NCBI RefSeq assembly: GCF_905220415.1
Contig: NC_059562.1
Location: 2,435,501-2,499,500, forward strand
Origin: Colias croceus
Taxonomy: Eukaryota > Arthropoda > Insecta > Lepidoptera > Pieridae
Direction: 5' to 3'
DNA: 64,000 bases
Position numbers and translations under genes: made by a program. Shown here in pieces: positions 45,005-58,900 of this stretch (position 1 is the stretch's first letter; every line of letters begins with the position of its first letter). The notes under the pieces were generated by a model. That model was not told where the DNA came from. It did no database searches and worked only from the letters and a program-made list of their open reading frames with translations.

Positions 45005-45334
45005 CAATTATTTCTTCATAATATTTGTCCATCATCCTTATTATGTTTGAATTTTTTGGCTGAAAATAAAAAGTTTTCCTGGTAGGTATTTGACCAATTT
45101 TTGCATTAAATGTGTTGGTCAACGAAGCCCAACATTCATCCTTTAATTTATTCGTAGAAGCATTAGTCTCCTTACTGGTTATAATAATTGAGCAATCTCG
45201 TCTTTACTCATAGCCTTCTTCGATTTCTGTAACAGAAATATATGTTTGACTTTAAAAGTGTCCGAAGCAAAAAGTAAGCGGCAGACGATTTTAAAGAAGA
45301 AATATAAAGGCGTACTTACCGGCGTAATATCCAT
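44995..45334 (-). pseudogene. Harbinger Myb/SANT-like DNA-binding protein remnant
   Basis: ATG at 45334 gives MDITP and then a GTAAGT donor. After a TTACAG acceptor the frame reads KSKKAMSKDEIAQLL, needs a one-base shift, then KLKDECWASLTNTFNAKIGQ and ends in EIIEILNTQ and a stop at 44997-44995. The W..L...FN pattern is typical of zeste/Myb-SANT domains that accompany Harbinger nucleases. The frameshift marks it as dead. Confidence 0.6.
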
Positions 45335-45844
45335 TTTTAATAAATATATAAACAGTGGTCGTTGTATTGTTATTCTTTAATTATAAAACTTGACAATGAA
45401 TCATCAATCAACAATGAATGACAATAATTTGACAACTGACAAGCAATGCACGCGTGCGCGAGAAAAACGTTCCGTTTTTGCTTTCTGTGTAACGCATTAG
45501 GTTGTTTAGAAGGAAAATTATCACGCAGATGTCTACAAATATATAGTTCTTTAGTATTAGTTCTTTATTAATAAGAAACTTTATTCTTAAAGTTTATAAT
45601 TCGGCTGTATATTTAACTTATTTTGTCCTGAATTTTGTGTTATTTTAATTTCAATTTGGCTTATAACGAAACGCACATCTGTGAGTGAAGAGGGCTCGGT
45701 ATTTTTATGACCAACGGATGTCCGTCGATAGCACGTCAAGAAATAAAATTGTGGAACGGTAATAACGACTCGTAGTTAGTTCTAGAAAAACGGATAGTAG
45801 CTTTGATACTATGACGATCCGTTGAATATAGGAACCGGGCATTA

Positions 45845-46949
45845 TACTATAAAAGTTCCTTTTTTCCGTTGCACGGGAAAAATATATCAATTATTACATA
45901 ATCATTAGACATTAGGTATTGTTTTCCTTAAGGTATTTAAAAAAACTGAATTAAAATATATAGTTAAAAATATAAATGACACATCTTGACGACGATTTGA
46001 TCTGCGTCTGAAAAAGAAAAGAAACATTAATAATTAATTAAACAAAAATACATTTGACAAATTAAACTTACCTTATCTTCCTGCGGAAACGTGTCCCTTT
46101 AATTAAATTTTGATTGGGCATAATATCACAGGAATTTTAATTAAAAATCTCTGGAAACAAATTACTGTCCTGTGCCTCGCGACTTGCATACTTCATTATT
46201 TTGTGGGAGGGAGAGTATAGAGCAATTATAAGATAGAGGTGTCACCATAATTATTATATTTTGTTCCTTGAAAAAAATTATATCAGGGCAAAGGCAAATC
46301 AAAATAATATAATACGTTTATTATGAAGTTCGCTTTTCTATTACTTAAATTTATTGTAATAATTATTACAATTTATTAATTATAAGTATAATGGTAAATA
46401 CTTATGCTGATTATTGTAAAAAAAATTACAATACCATTCCTTAAGATGTTGATTTAACGAATTCTTAGTCTTTTTTACGGCCCTAATATAAACCATGTTA
46501 GGGCCGTAAAATGATATGAATGATATTAGAATCGGGTATTTCAATTATGCGGCATTTTTGGGTCAAAACTGACAATTAATTATTACTATTAGCTTATAGA
46601 TTTTAATTAAACAATAAATATCTGAATTATGAGTTAAATCTTCAATATTTTGTCACGAAAACGAGTACAAATTTATTCTGTAGTATGGTCCCACACAGCT
46701 ATGCCACATCTATACGTGATGCAAGATGATCTTTGCCATGGCAGAGTTGGAGGCAGAGAACAAGACCGAAATAGATTGCGTAGCGTACGCACAGCGCACA
46801 CTCCTGCGCACCGCGATCAAGGATCACTCCTTATTTTAATTCCCAATTAATTAACCATCTCTTTCGCACATATGGATTTTGGTGAGATGGATAGATAAAC
46901 AGATAAATTAGTGTTCGTGATAGAATCCTGTTAGAATTGTTTATTTATA
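45845..46949 (+). promoter_or_regulatory. upstream region of the fibulin-like gene
   Basis: Must hold the promoter and 5' UTR. A GC-richer block at about 46670-46820 and a hairpin at 46473-46511 stand out. No TATA box or transcription start can be fixed. Confidence 0.35.
46473..46511. repeat. 14-bp perfect hairpin upstream of fibulin
   Basis: TTTTACGGCCCTAA (46473-46486) and TTAGGGCCGTAAAA (46498-46511) pair exactly across an 11-base loop, about 440 bp before the start codon. Confidence 0.8.
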
Positions 46950-49900
46950 ATGGTGATTATGTGGAATTTACTAGCGTTTGTTGTGGCTGTAAGCTTTTAT
47001 CCGTATTCAGTTGATGGTAAGTTATATTTTGTAAGTTAGTTTTAAGTTATGTTTAAGTTCGCGAAATTGTCTCTATATCTTTCCTTCTGTAATAAAATAA
47101 TCTCTACATATTTATTCTTAATGGGAAATAGATACATTCGTATCAAATTGAGTCAATCAATAAAATTTTATAATATAATATCGATGTGTTATTCTTTAAA
47201 TGTTAGCAAAGAATATTGATAGAGCTTATTAGTACAGTTTTTTTCAGTTTATTGTCCTACATAATAGGATTTTCTGGAAGAGTATATGTTTTAATGTGAT
47301 TAATTAATTTATATTTTTCATACTTCAATAAATAATTTTTATTTGTTTTTATTGTATTTTACTGTGTAATAGAACATCAATTCATTAAAACTTGATGCGT
47401 TTAATTAAAATGGTAGTTTATGTTACTGAATTGTATTATTTATTTTATTTTCTATTCCCATTAGCATCTTTATTGTATGTTTTAATAATAAGATTAGATT
47501 GTACCTTATGTTGTTTATCAAACTAACAAATAAACAATAACTATGCTAGCAGACAGACATGACATAAGCAAGCATGAATGCATTAAAACATTTTAATAGT
47601 CAACTGCATCTTATTAACTTTATCAACACATTTCACAAACAACATGAGAATTACTTCAATATATATTTTCATCTATATTGACATTAAAGTCAATAAATAA
47701 TCTATAACTTTAAAAATTACCTACAGTAATTCAAAAGAATTACTAAATACAGTAAAGAAAAACTAAAAAAACACACGCTTTTATAAGGTAACCCCATGAA
47801 ATGATAGTATTGTTACCGATCCTTGATAAGTTTGAATTAAATTATTTTCTAAAGGAATTGATTAGAATTAAGTTTCTAAAGGGGTCGGTTACATACAAAC
47901 ATGTGAAGCGAATAAGTGTGTAAAAATCCCGGCCAGATTCAAGAAATCATTTATTGTTTTCAAAACTAACCAAAAATTAAGTTTGTAATATATGTGGGTA
48001 GTTCTACAAAGTAAGGAATTTTAAGCGGCTCAGCCAAATTATACCATTAAAAACGTTTCAAAGTAATTAATTTGTACGGAATACTGTTATTTAAAGCTGT
48101 TTCTTGTTGGTCACTGAAAATAATTAATAAAAACATTTATTTATGCCACGAAATCTTTGTTCAAAGTGTCAAATTCTCAGGATCCTGAACTGTCCCTCGG
48201 TCAGATTCTGGTTTAAAGTGGGTCGTGATTTGTTTACTTTTCTGTATCAAGGTAATTTGAAAGCCAAATCGGTGAGTTTACTGTGTTTTCTTGCTAGATA
48301 GAATAATTATTATCTTATTTACCCAAAAAAATATTTAAAAAATCTTGTCAACATTTTGTCCCCACGATTTCATATCAGGATCCTGGTCGATGTAAAATAA
48401 GCAAATAACAGCTAGGTTTTTTGGCGTGCGATGTTGCCGTTCAGCTGAGTTAATCAGACGTACGAAAGAGACAAAGAATATCATCTAGCTATTCACACCT
48501 AGCGCATCGTTCAGTCAGCCCGGCGCGGTCAGCAAGGAAAATGGTGTCGTAATCAGTGGAGTTCCCAGGATCCTGGTAAGATATTTTTTACGTAATTAAT
48601 AAATAATATTAGGAAATATAGCGTTTTGATACGTAAGTTGCTGACCCAAAGGCCTAGTTTTGCTAAATTCTGGTTAAATGTTGTAAATTGATATGTTTTT
48701 TTTAATATTAGACAGATATTCTCAGGATCCTGGTCTCAGGTTCCTGTCAAATTGAAAGCCAGGATACTGAGAACCATCCAGGATCCTGATAAGTTGACAT
48801 TAAAACATTGTTTCTGCGTAAGATAATTTAGAACTTTCTACCTATAAACATTAAACTACGTATAAATTAATGAAAGAAATCATTTGAGTAGCTGTCGTAA
48901 TTAAATATCTACAGATAATTAGTATTGGTAATGGTCAAATTTAGTATTCACGTAATCTTTTAGAAACTTCGGAAAAAAGCATTACTTTTACCGATCTTAG
49001 CAGTTCCTAGTACTATTTTGACTATAGATATTTACACTACAACTTAACTTATGTCATGACTTAGTAGAAAAATAAATCTTTAATAGTTAAATAACAATGA
49101 TTATACACATGTAAGTGTAAAATAAAGTTGGTTGCATTGCACTGTATTTTGAACACTAAATATTATATTTTGTTGTACAGAAAAAATGGCGAAACCAAAG
49201 AAAAAACTGACAAAGGATAATAGAAAAAAAAGGATAGCTGAGAAATTGAGGAATGAAAAAATTTAAATAGATCAACTGAGATTGGCAGCAAAAAAAGAAA
49301 AAAGACAGACTACGATAAAAACCAGACTCAATACAGAAGGGAAAATTGAATTCCAAGAAATGTAGAGGCAAAGAAAATGATACAAAAAATGGCAAGAAAA
49401 AAAATACAGTGACTGTGAGAGCCTTATCTAGGGTGGTCTCACAGCGAAGATACTACAGGAAATGACTGGTTCGAGTGTCTAGTATGCAATAATTGGGCAC
49501 ATGATGGATGCATTACAGACGATTATATATTGTTCACATGCCCTGACTGCTCAGCTGACTGTGATTTTAAAATTTTAAAATTTTAATATAGTATTGAAAC
49601 CGCCAAAGTTATTATTACCTACCTTTTTATGATTTTCTTTTACTAGATTTAAGTACAAGACTAGATTGAAGTGTCATTAAGTCTCAGACTTCATTATTTT
49701 CATGTTGTTAACTATCTTTAAGAAGATTTTACTTAATTAAACTTAGAATAATAATTCTTAATGCTCAATGATCATTTGATGAATAGAGTTCCTGTTCAAG
49801 ACTGTTTAAGTATACTAGAATTAGTATGTAAGCCAAGCAAAGAGTTATTTTTCGTTATTATTAAAGGTGCTAGTACCATTAAATGATTTTTGTTGTTTTT

Positions 49901-52900
49901 CTCAGTTTCCTGGTGCCCTGCTCAGTTTCCTGTGGCTTGATTTCCTTAAAATGGCCATAAATCGAAAACTATTAGATATTCTGACTGTTCCGCTCTATAT
50001 ACTTTTAGAGACGTTGTACTCTTGTAATTAGACTGAATTCCGCAAACAGAACGTTTAAAAAAATGTGGGCCGAAATAAGACTCAGTTTCTTCCATAGTTT
50101 GTAGATCTACCCATGTATTAACAAACAAGGATATATTATTCATTAAAACGAATAATGAGCTAAGATCTCATTACATGTAAGTATGTGTTCTTAATTAGGT
50201 CAGTAAAGTAGGTCACCTTTTGTGAAACTGTGAGTGAAACTTACGCAGACGTTTATTTTAATTGCCACTGAAACGGTTATCTGTAATAAAATCAGTTATA
50301 ATAATAATATATTATGTTCCAGATGATACCTATTATATTGTAATAACTCTATTTTGTGTATATTGAAATAGTCTTTTTCGTTACAAATTACATGCACATG
50401 TGTTTCTTAAGAACGCGACTAAAGTCAAATCACCAATCAACATTTAGTTGATACGTGTAATATTCAAGACCAAATATAAAAAATAAAATATATGTAAAAC
50501 TTGATGATATTTTCGATTATCCTGTTTGATCAAAAACATAAAATATTGAAATTGACTCGATAGAAATAATTCACGAAGTTACCTCTAAATTTCACACTTT
50601 GACGTTTTTTACTTGACATGGTTATGCCTATTATGTTATTTTTTTCATAAACAATTATATTGAAACATTTGTGAGAACTTTGTTATACCACTTCTGTCTA
50701 ATTACTTTTAGTTTTGATTTAATCACGATAAAACACTTTTGGCGCTTACTATATTTTTAATTACGCAAGAAATCATCTTGCATCGCACGTTCTAGGAGCT
50801 TCAAACATAATTCTATTTCATACATCAGACGCTATCGCTCCGTTGAGACGAGTAGACCATGCTTAAATTGCTGTGCCGCGCGCCGATTTTTTAATAATAT
50901 TGTTTCAATATTGTTTTTTTGAAAATGGTAAACAACAAAAGAACATTGAAACTTCAGAAACGAGAACTAAAAGAGGTCCATATTTAAATGATATCTAACT
51001 AATTTTCGAAGATAAGTATAGTATTGTAATCATATTAATAAATACCTAATTATTATTTATAATAAATAATAATAATTATTATTTATTAATATGTATTAAT
51101 AAAAAATACGACTTTCGATTCATTTCAGAAACTTTATGCAGGTGAGTTTAGATATTACATAAATATGTAATATCTAATCACACTCACACGAATTTATGCA
51201 AATGCATAAATTCGTTTCCGTGGGCTGAGTATTGACGCGACGATCTTAGGTATACAAACATATATATAGGTATATATTATATGGATACAAATATTTCATT
51301 CATAGTGTTACATCAATAAAATCAAGAAAGATTTATATGTACCTAGTATATTTTTTTATTAATTACTTATTACCATTACTACTATGATTACCTACTACCT
51401 ATTTGTAGATTCGTATGGTTGTTCCAGTAAATAACGTAAATAGGTTGTGAATAGTAGATATATATAATATAATAATATATTCACAATCTGTATTATAATA
51501 ATCACTGGTGCAGTGAACTCCCATAAATAATTATAATCCATACTATAATATTATAAATGCGAAAGTAACTCTGTCTGTCTGTCTGTTACTCAATCACGCC
51601 TAAACTACTGAACCAATTTGCATGAAATTTGGTATGGAGATATTTTGATACCCGAGAAAGGACATAGGCTACCTTTTATTGCGAAATACATATGTACCAC
51701 GGGCGAAGCCGGGGCGGACCGCTAGTTACAAATAAAATACATATATCATTCATAAGTAACACGCGAAACGGAGCGCTCTCGATTGCGCTCATATGAAACA
51801 ACATTCAGTACAATGCCTACATACGAAATCCAATAAGAGAAATTTCGCGACAGTCCTGCGCGTGAATCAAAAGATGGAATAGCCATTTTTGGAGCGCCGG
51901 TTTCAAGCGACGGTGATAGCAGCAATAGCGCGCGACGCGACGGCGACCTTGCCACTCCTATATTATAAACAAACACTATGAATAGGGTTGCCAACTTTTT
52001 TTACAAGAAATAAAGTACGTATATTCATTATTCAGGTCTCTCTCTCTCTCTTGTCGGTCCCTCATGTCTGAGGATCGTGGTCAGCATCAGGGTTGCATCT
52101 GGAGCGGATGATTTGCCTCCACCGGTCTCCTGTCCATGGCGTCTCTTACGACCGTGTAAAAAAAAAATATTAAACAGTATTTATTGTAGTGTGTGCCCTC
52201 TGACTAAATAAAAAAAAATTGTGAGCGTCTAAATGTAACACATTATATCTGTCTATATTATGTGTCTGCACTTTGATACTGAAAACAGTCTTTTGTATAA
52301 ATACTTTTTATTTGTTAAACAGTAAAAAGTATAATTTAGTGAAAAACAGTAGAATACTGTTTGGCAACCCTAAGTATGAATACACTCGCGAATGCAAATT
52401 CGGGGATTTTCTAATTTTGCTAAATTTTTGCGTTTGTAGTAGTGTATGGTCAGCAAATAAAAAAAACAACATTTTATTTTTAGTTTTTATTATATATACA
52501 GGGTTACTTGTAAAACACCAGCAACCTCGCAGGACAAGATACTTTACATCATAAGTAACAACATTAATAATTGTTCTACGACTTTTGATATTTTGTTAGA
52601 TTTTATTTTCATAAAAAAATAAATGTTCATTTCATTTTCCGTTTGAATATTATAAACTCTACGCGCATCACAAAAATTACGTAAACAAGAAGCGAACGGG
52701 AGGGGAAAGGGGGCGTCGCGTCGCGGTTGTCCTTTCGATGATGAGTAGAACATAGACTTACAAACGTTAGGAGAGTACAATAAAAGCTTAAAAAATCATT
52801 TAAAAATAATTTATTTCGTTATGCCAACAGCCAAAAGTCGTAGAACAAATGCTACTTATGATGTTAGCTATCTTGTCCTGCGAGGTTGCCGGTGTTTTAC

Positions 52901-55900
52901 AAATAACCCTGTATATGGGATTTTAAATTAAACTATATGTGTTTCTCCTCTGAAAAAGATGAAACTTTATTTTAATATTTGCACATTTAACATACGTATA
53001 ACTTTTACATTAACAATTAACAATATAAAGTTACAACACTTACACACAAATTAAACACTTCAACAAATATTATAACAATAATAACAAATAATAACAACAA
53101 TCAACAAATACAAAATTTAACAATTATGTAATAATTATAACTTTTGAATGAAATGTGTGCTTTATGTTCTAACGGTACCAAGCGACTCACGGACTGCACG
53201 TGGTACCTGCGGACAGCGTAAACTGGTTTATTCTGGTTTTGTGCGTGTTTCCACTTTCAACTATCAAGTGACGATTTATTTATTTGTTTTGTTTCGTAAT
53301 TATTATGGTCAAATATTAATAACGAAACAAATTATTATGGACACGATATTTTATTGTTTCACGGTAGTCGTTTTGTCGTTTGCTCAAGAACGTGAAATTG
53401 AATGATAATTATTTTTTTTTTATAAAGTCAAAACCATTTTCTTTCAAATAAAAACTTTTTTTTATTGAAAACAAAAATCAGAGTGTTGCTAGGAATAAGT
53501 ATAAAATTAAATAGTAATGTAAGGATATCGAAACATTTTTGTATAGGCCTGAACGTTATAGTGGAAACGCGCTCTAAGATCTGAGTAATATACCTACACA
53601 CCACTAGATATGCAAATATTTCTCCAAGCTAATTTACCTTGTACTAATATTATACTAATATTGTAAATGTGAAAGTAACTCTCAATCACGCCTACTGAAC
53701 CAATTTGCATAAAATTTGGTATAGAGATATTTTGATACCCGAGAAAGGACATAGGATAGGTTTTATCCCGGAAATCCCACGGGAACGGGAATTATGCGGG
53801 TTTTTCTTTGACTGCGCGGGCGATGCCGCGGGCGGAAAGCTAGTATATAATAAATATAATATAAAGTATAAACACAACAATTTAACATTCATTCAAATCA
53901 TACAAACAAACAGACAGAATTTTTTACGGATTCGTGCTCTATACTGTTTCCCTAATATCGTTTTTTTGAATATATTACATACGTATACACTTTTTTTACT
54001 GTTTTATTATATACGTATAGATTATCATCAATAATTATAAATAAAAATTAAAAAATAATAATAAATTATCATATTACATAATTTGCCATGATTTCAACTT
54101 CACTGTATACTAACTACCGAAAATACGCGTTGAACGCGCGAAGAATATTGTGTTTAATTTAGCGTCCGATGAACTTTACGTAAGTACGGTGAGCCGTGTA
54201 TGATGGAAGAATGATTGCGCGCGGCATGGCGCGCTAGGGCGGGGCCCATAACTTTAGAAATTCTCTGGCTTTATGCCCACTCTTAAAAAACGTCTACAAG
54301 AAAAAATTTAGCATCCCCAATAATGTTCCTATTTGTTTATTTATTATCTAAGTAGGTATTTATCCAACAATGTCGTAAAATATATTATTTATTCCCTAAT
54401 TATAATTATTCTCAAGAATAATTACATTATAACATTAAAATAGATATATATATATTTAGATTTTATTTTTAATAACCTTATGCAGTTTTGAGCAAAAAAT
54501 ACATCCACTGTCAGCAAGGCATCCTATAAGGCAATAGTAAGCGTGTATTGAATACATACATTTAAAAAAAGCTACGGATTGAGAACCTGCCGGTATTTAA
54601 GGGTACACGTCGGTTAAATATGACACATGTCATGTGATAAGTTTATTTTGGTGAACCCTTTAAAAGGTCTTATCAAGATTACTTCTCAGAATTAATTATA
54701 ACACTTAACTGCATCCATGAATCATTGTGAGAGAAATTTCAAGGGCTCTGAAACCAGTTGGTGATAAAATCTGAAGTGGTCAATTGAAAGTACATAACAA
54801 GATGCCCATAACGAGACGTTGTTAAATACAGGGTGTGTTTTTCAGTATTATACTTGATATCTTTGATATATTTTATAAACAGCTTGTTCGCACGCTGGAT
54901 AAGATGGAAATAATATTGTTTTCTGAAAAAAAAAATGTAATTATCTAAAATTGATGCAAACTAAATCTTAGGTACGTCTTTAAAGTAACATTAGATATAT
55001 CCGTAAGAATTAGAAATACTACAGTTAAAAATTGGTTAAAAACATAATATTATGCTAATCATCATCATCATCATCATTATCAGCCTATATTTGTGTACTG
55101 CTGGACATAGGCGTCAGTCATAGCACGCCACTGAGCCCGGCTAATGCATATGCTAATAATTATTAAAAATTATAATAAGTAGTTAAATGTGTAAAATGCT
55201 TATAACTGCAAAGTATAAACATACCATCGTCAAATATGTTCTGCCGTCTGTGCTTATAATTCCGTGTGAATCCTTCGTAACAGATGGGCAAGATCTCGCT
55301 TCCCTATTAAATGTATAGTTTTCAAAACAATTATTGTTCGATATATTTTTTTATAATAGATCAAGGGGAATACCATGATGTCTTTTAGTAGAATTGTTTC
55401 TAGCGTGGGAGAGTGATGGCTCTTTGCTCATTGGAAAGAATTCTGCTTTAATACATCATGATACGGGGGAAGAGTTCACAAAACATTTAAAGTACCTAAC
55501 ATACAACTTTACGTTGCACTATGGTATTCGCCATCTTCCTTGTTAATTTCACCGTATTATAATATCAATCCTGAAAAAACCGACATGGGTCATCTGCCAA
55601 TCCGCACTTGGCCAGCGTGGTGGATTATGGCCTTTACGAGGCTATAACTTATAGGCCATAAGAGGCTCGCGTCCCAGCAGTGGGAACATATTATGGGCTG
55701 ATGATGCTGATATCGATTGTGAAACAATATTGAATGAATGAATGCAATATTCTTTATTGCTCAGTAAATTACAGTATTACAAAATAAGAGCGGAACAAGT
55801 ATAATATTTTCAAACTCAAACTCAAACATTTAAAACACAAACATTTATTTATTCAATTAGACTTATTTTAGAAGCACTTTCGAATCATCATTACATATTT

Positions 55901-58900
55901 TTAACATTTACCACCGATTCGGAAAGCAGTATCTATGGAGAAGAACCGACAAGAAACTCCATAGTTGCTCTTTTAATTTTATTATAACCTTTTACAGGAT
56001 CGTTAGCAGACCAGCTGTCAGAAACCACACAGCTATGCTGCAACCAAGGCACAATGTACGCAAGGAACCACACGTCGGAGGACTGTTCCTCCTCCATACC
56101 TCCTGATGTGCCGTCAGCGTTTGGTACTCTTTGTATCTTCGCTATGGACCAGTGCTGTAAAGAGTACTTTCAGTAAGTATATAGTATATACTATATAAGA
56201 ATTTGAGGATGATTGGTATCGAATAATATTTTGCTAATGATATCTTCTATTACCTTATACCATAAAGATAACTGGATATTTATTAAAACTAGGGAAATTA
56301 TTATTATAGGAATAATAAATTAATAGAATACAAAATGTAAACAAATCTCTTTATACCGAATTGCCAAAGATGATGGTTCTATAGTATTTCTTTGCATAAC
56401 TACGATAATGCGTGGTAAAATGTTTCCAATTCTATCAATTACAACACATTTGAGTTAAACATAAAATTCCTAGTATCCGACTTAGTAATAACCAATTTTG
56501 GTTTGTAAACACCCACGTTGAGATGTAACAATTTGATTTATATGTATTACATTGAAACTGTGCATGCTAAATTCATCTCTAAATTCTATTATGTAGATTT
56601 CAAAATTCTGTCAGCAATATGAGGGTATCGTTAAAACTTGTGGTGATACTTATAAGGAAAAGTTAAAATAGATTTAAGTGGGTCATGACCGATTTATTTA
56701 TTTATGATGAATGGCATTGTGTGTAAAATTCCTGTCCTTGAAATTATGAGGCTCTCTAATCTGGAATAAACCTGAATCTTTGAACAAAAAATGAATACGA
56801 CCAATTTTAAGTGGGTTTGTCTTGTCAAATCATTTATAATATTATACAGAGAATCTCTTGTTAAAACCTGCTTATTAGCGATATTTCTCTGAGACTATAA
56901 CAATAGAGTTTTTATTTTAAAGATCTTTATAAAATCGATGATAACAATTTATCATCAATGATGTTTTAATTATTATAGTAGGTGATCAGTAACAGGACAT
57001 TCTTTAGGTACAAATATCCTGTTGCTCAATGACGTCACATTTTTTATTAAGCTATTGCATAGCTTCTATCGCGGGCCTTGAGCGCGGGGACCGAATCGAG
57101 AAATTCCGTAACGAAAAAACCTCACGCTCCCCACTCCGACGGGCACGGAGGTGTTGCTTGAACTTTGAAGGCATAGCATGCAATAGCTTTACCGCGGCAG
57201 TCCCCAAGTGCCACACGTCTGTTTTATTATAATCTGGGTACTAAATAATACATAAATAATTTCACAGAAAGAAGAAAGACTGCGAAATAGGAGTGGATCT
57301 TGCGACTACCACGAACTCTTGCGCATCAACTCAAGACTCTACCAAGGTAAGCTGTGTTTTTTTTTTTCACATATTAATTACCTATTGCTTTTTATGTTTG
57401 GTAGGTTTTTTAAATGTATTAACCTACTTTATATCAATTTCAGAATATATTGAGTAATAATAAAAATACTTAACTATAATATTTCTACAAAATGCGAGTT
57501 GAAAATACATTTAAAAAAATATTTTTGTTAATAAAAGAATTTAATATACAGTAGTTGTGTAGTTGACAATGTGTCCATATATTGTATGAGTAATTATTAT
57601 TATGTAATGTAATGTAAACTACATGCTTGTAAAGAGAGACTGTGTTTCCGGACTCTTATCAAAAGGTCTCTTCCTGAAGTCTAGGCAATAAAAATTAAAA
57701 ATTATCATAAACTAGCTGCTCCGCGCGGTTTCACCCCCGTGGCTCCACTCCTGTTGGTCGTAGCGTGATGATATATAGCCTATAGCCTTCCTCGATAAAT
57801 GAGCTATCTAACACTGAAAGCATTTTTCAAATTGGACCAGTAGTTCCCGAGATTAGCGCGTTCAAACAAACAAACAAACTCTTCAGCTTTATAATATTAG
57901 TAAAGATTTAACAATAAGCTCATAGTATTCTCTAGTATTTCATTTAATTAAAGACTTTAACGGATTTTAAACGCGATTTATTCACTCAGCGAGCGTGGTC
58001 ACGGGGAGACTGCTGTAAAGTGTTCGAAACGTCGGGAAAATAATGAATAAATCGCGTTTAAAATCCGTTAAAAAGTCTTTAATTACTAAATAAGTTCATA
58101 ACTAAATCTATATCGTCTTTTATATCAATTAGATGAAATCATGTTAAAATATCATAATAATTATTTTATGATATATGCGGATTTTCTTAGTAAGATAAAT
58201 CTAATCTGTATGACAATAAAGCATTTGTGTGTTGTGGAATTAATGTGTATTTGCCAGTTAGAATATTTGCGCTAATAAACTCAGAACATATTAGTTCAAT
58301 ACGATGTTAATCCATACCAATTAATAATGACACAACAAATAGTGGAAATATTCTTATAGCATTATAATTATAAATAACTAGCGGTCCGCCCCGGCTTCGC
58401 CCGTGGTACATGTTTACGTTTTCTCTACATAAGAACCATCCTCGTACTTCAAGGAATATAATAAAAAAAGAATTATCGAAATCGGTTCAGCCGTTCTCGA
58501 GTTATGGAATTACAACGAAAAGTGGCATTGATTTTTATATATTAGATTAGCAGTCCGCCCCGGCTTCGCCCGTGGTACATGTTTACTTTTTCTCTCCGTA
58601 ACAACCATTCTCGTACTTCAAGGGATATTATAAAAAAATAATTATCGAAATCGGTCCAGCCGTTCACGCGAAATAGGGATTCATTTTTATATACAGAGGA
58701 TTGGGTACTCATTTCCCACGCTTGTGGTATTAATTTATTATTTACATTTTTTACATATTATGTACTAGAATAGAGATAAAAGATACAACAATAATTTTAT
58801 ATAAAAATAACACAGACAACGTACATACGAAAAGGCAGTCTTATCCAGACAACCTTGTTAATTAGTTTTATTAATATTTTAATTATCTATCATAACATCA

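Larger units (their letters stand above)
43373..45841. mobile_element. PIF/Harbinger transposon, defective, 2,469 bp
   Basis: Inverted ends read TGCCCGGTTCCTATATT. TTA is duplicated on both sides (43370-43372 and 45842-45844). It holds remains of both Harbinger proteins in opposite orientation, the known layout of the superfamily: a nuclease on the plus strand and a Myb/SANT-like protein on the minus strand. The middle is replaced by a Helitron-like 3' end and a 400-bp tandem duplication. Confidence 0.85.
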
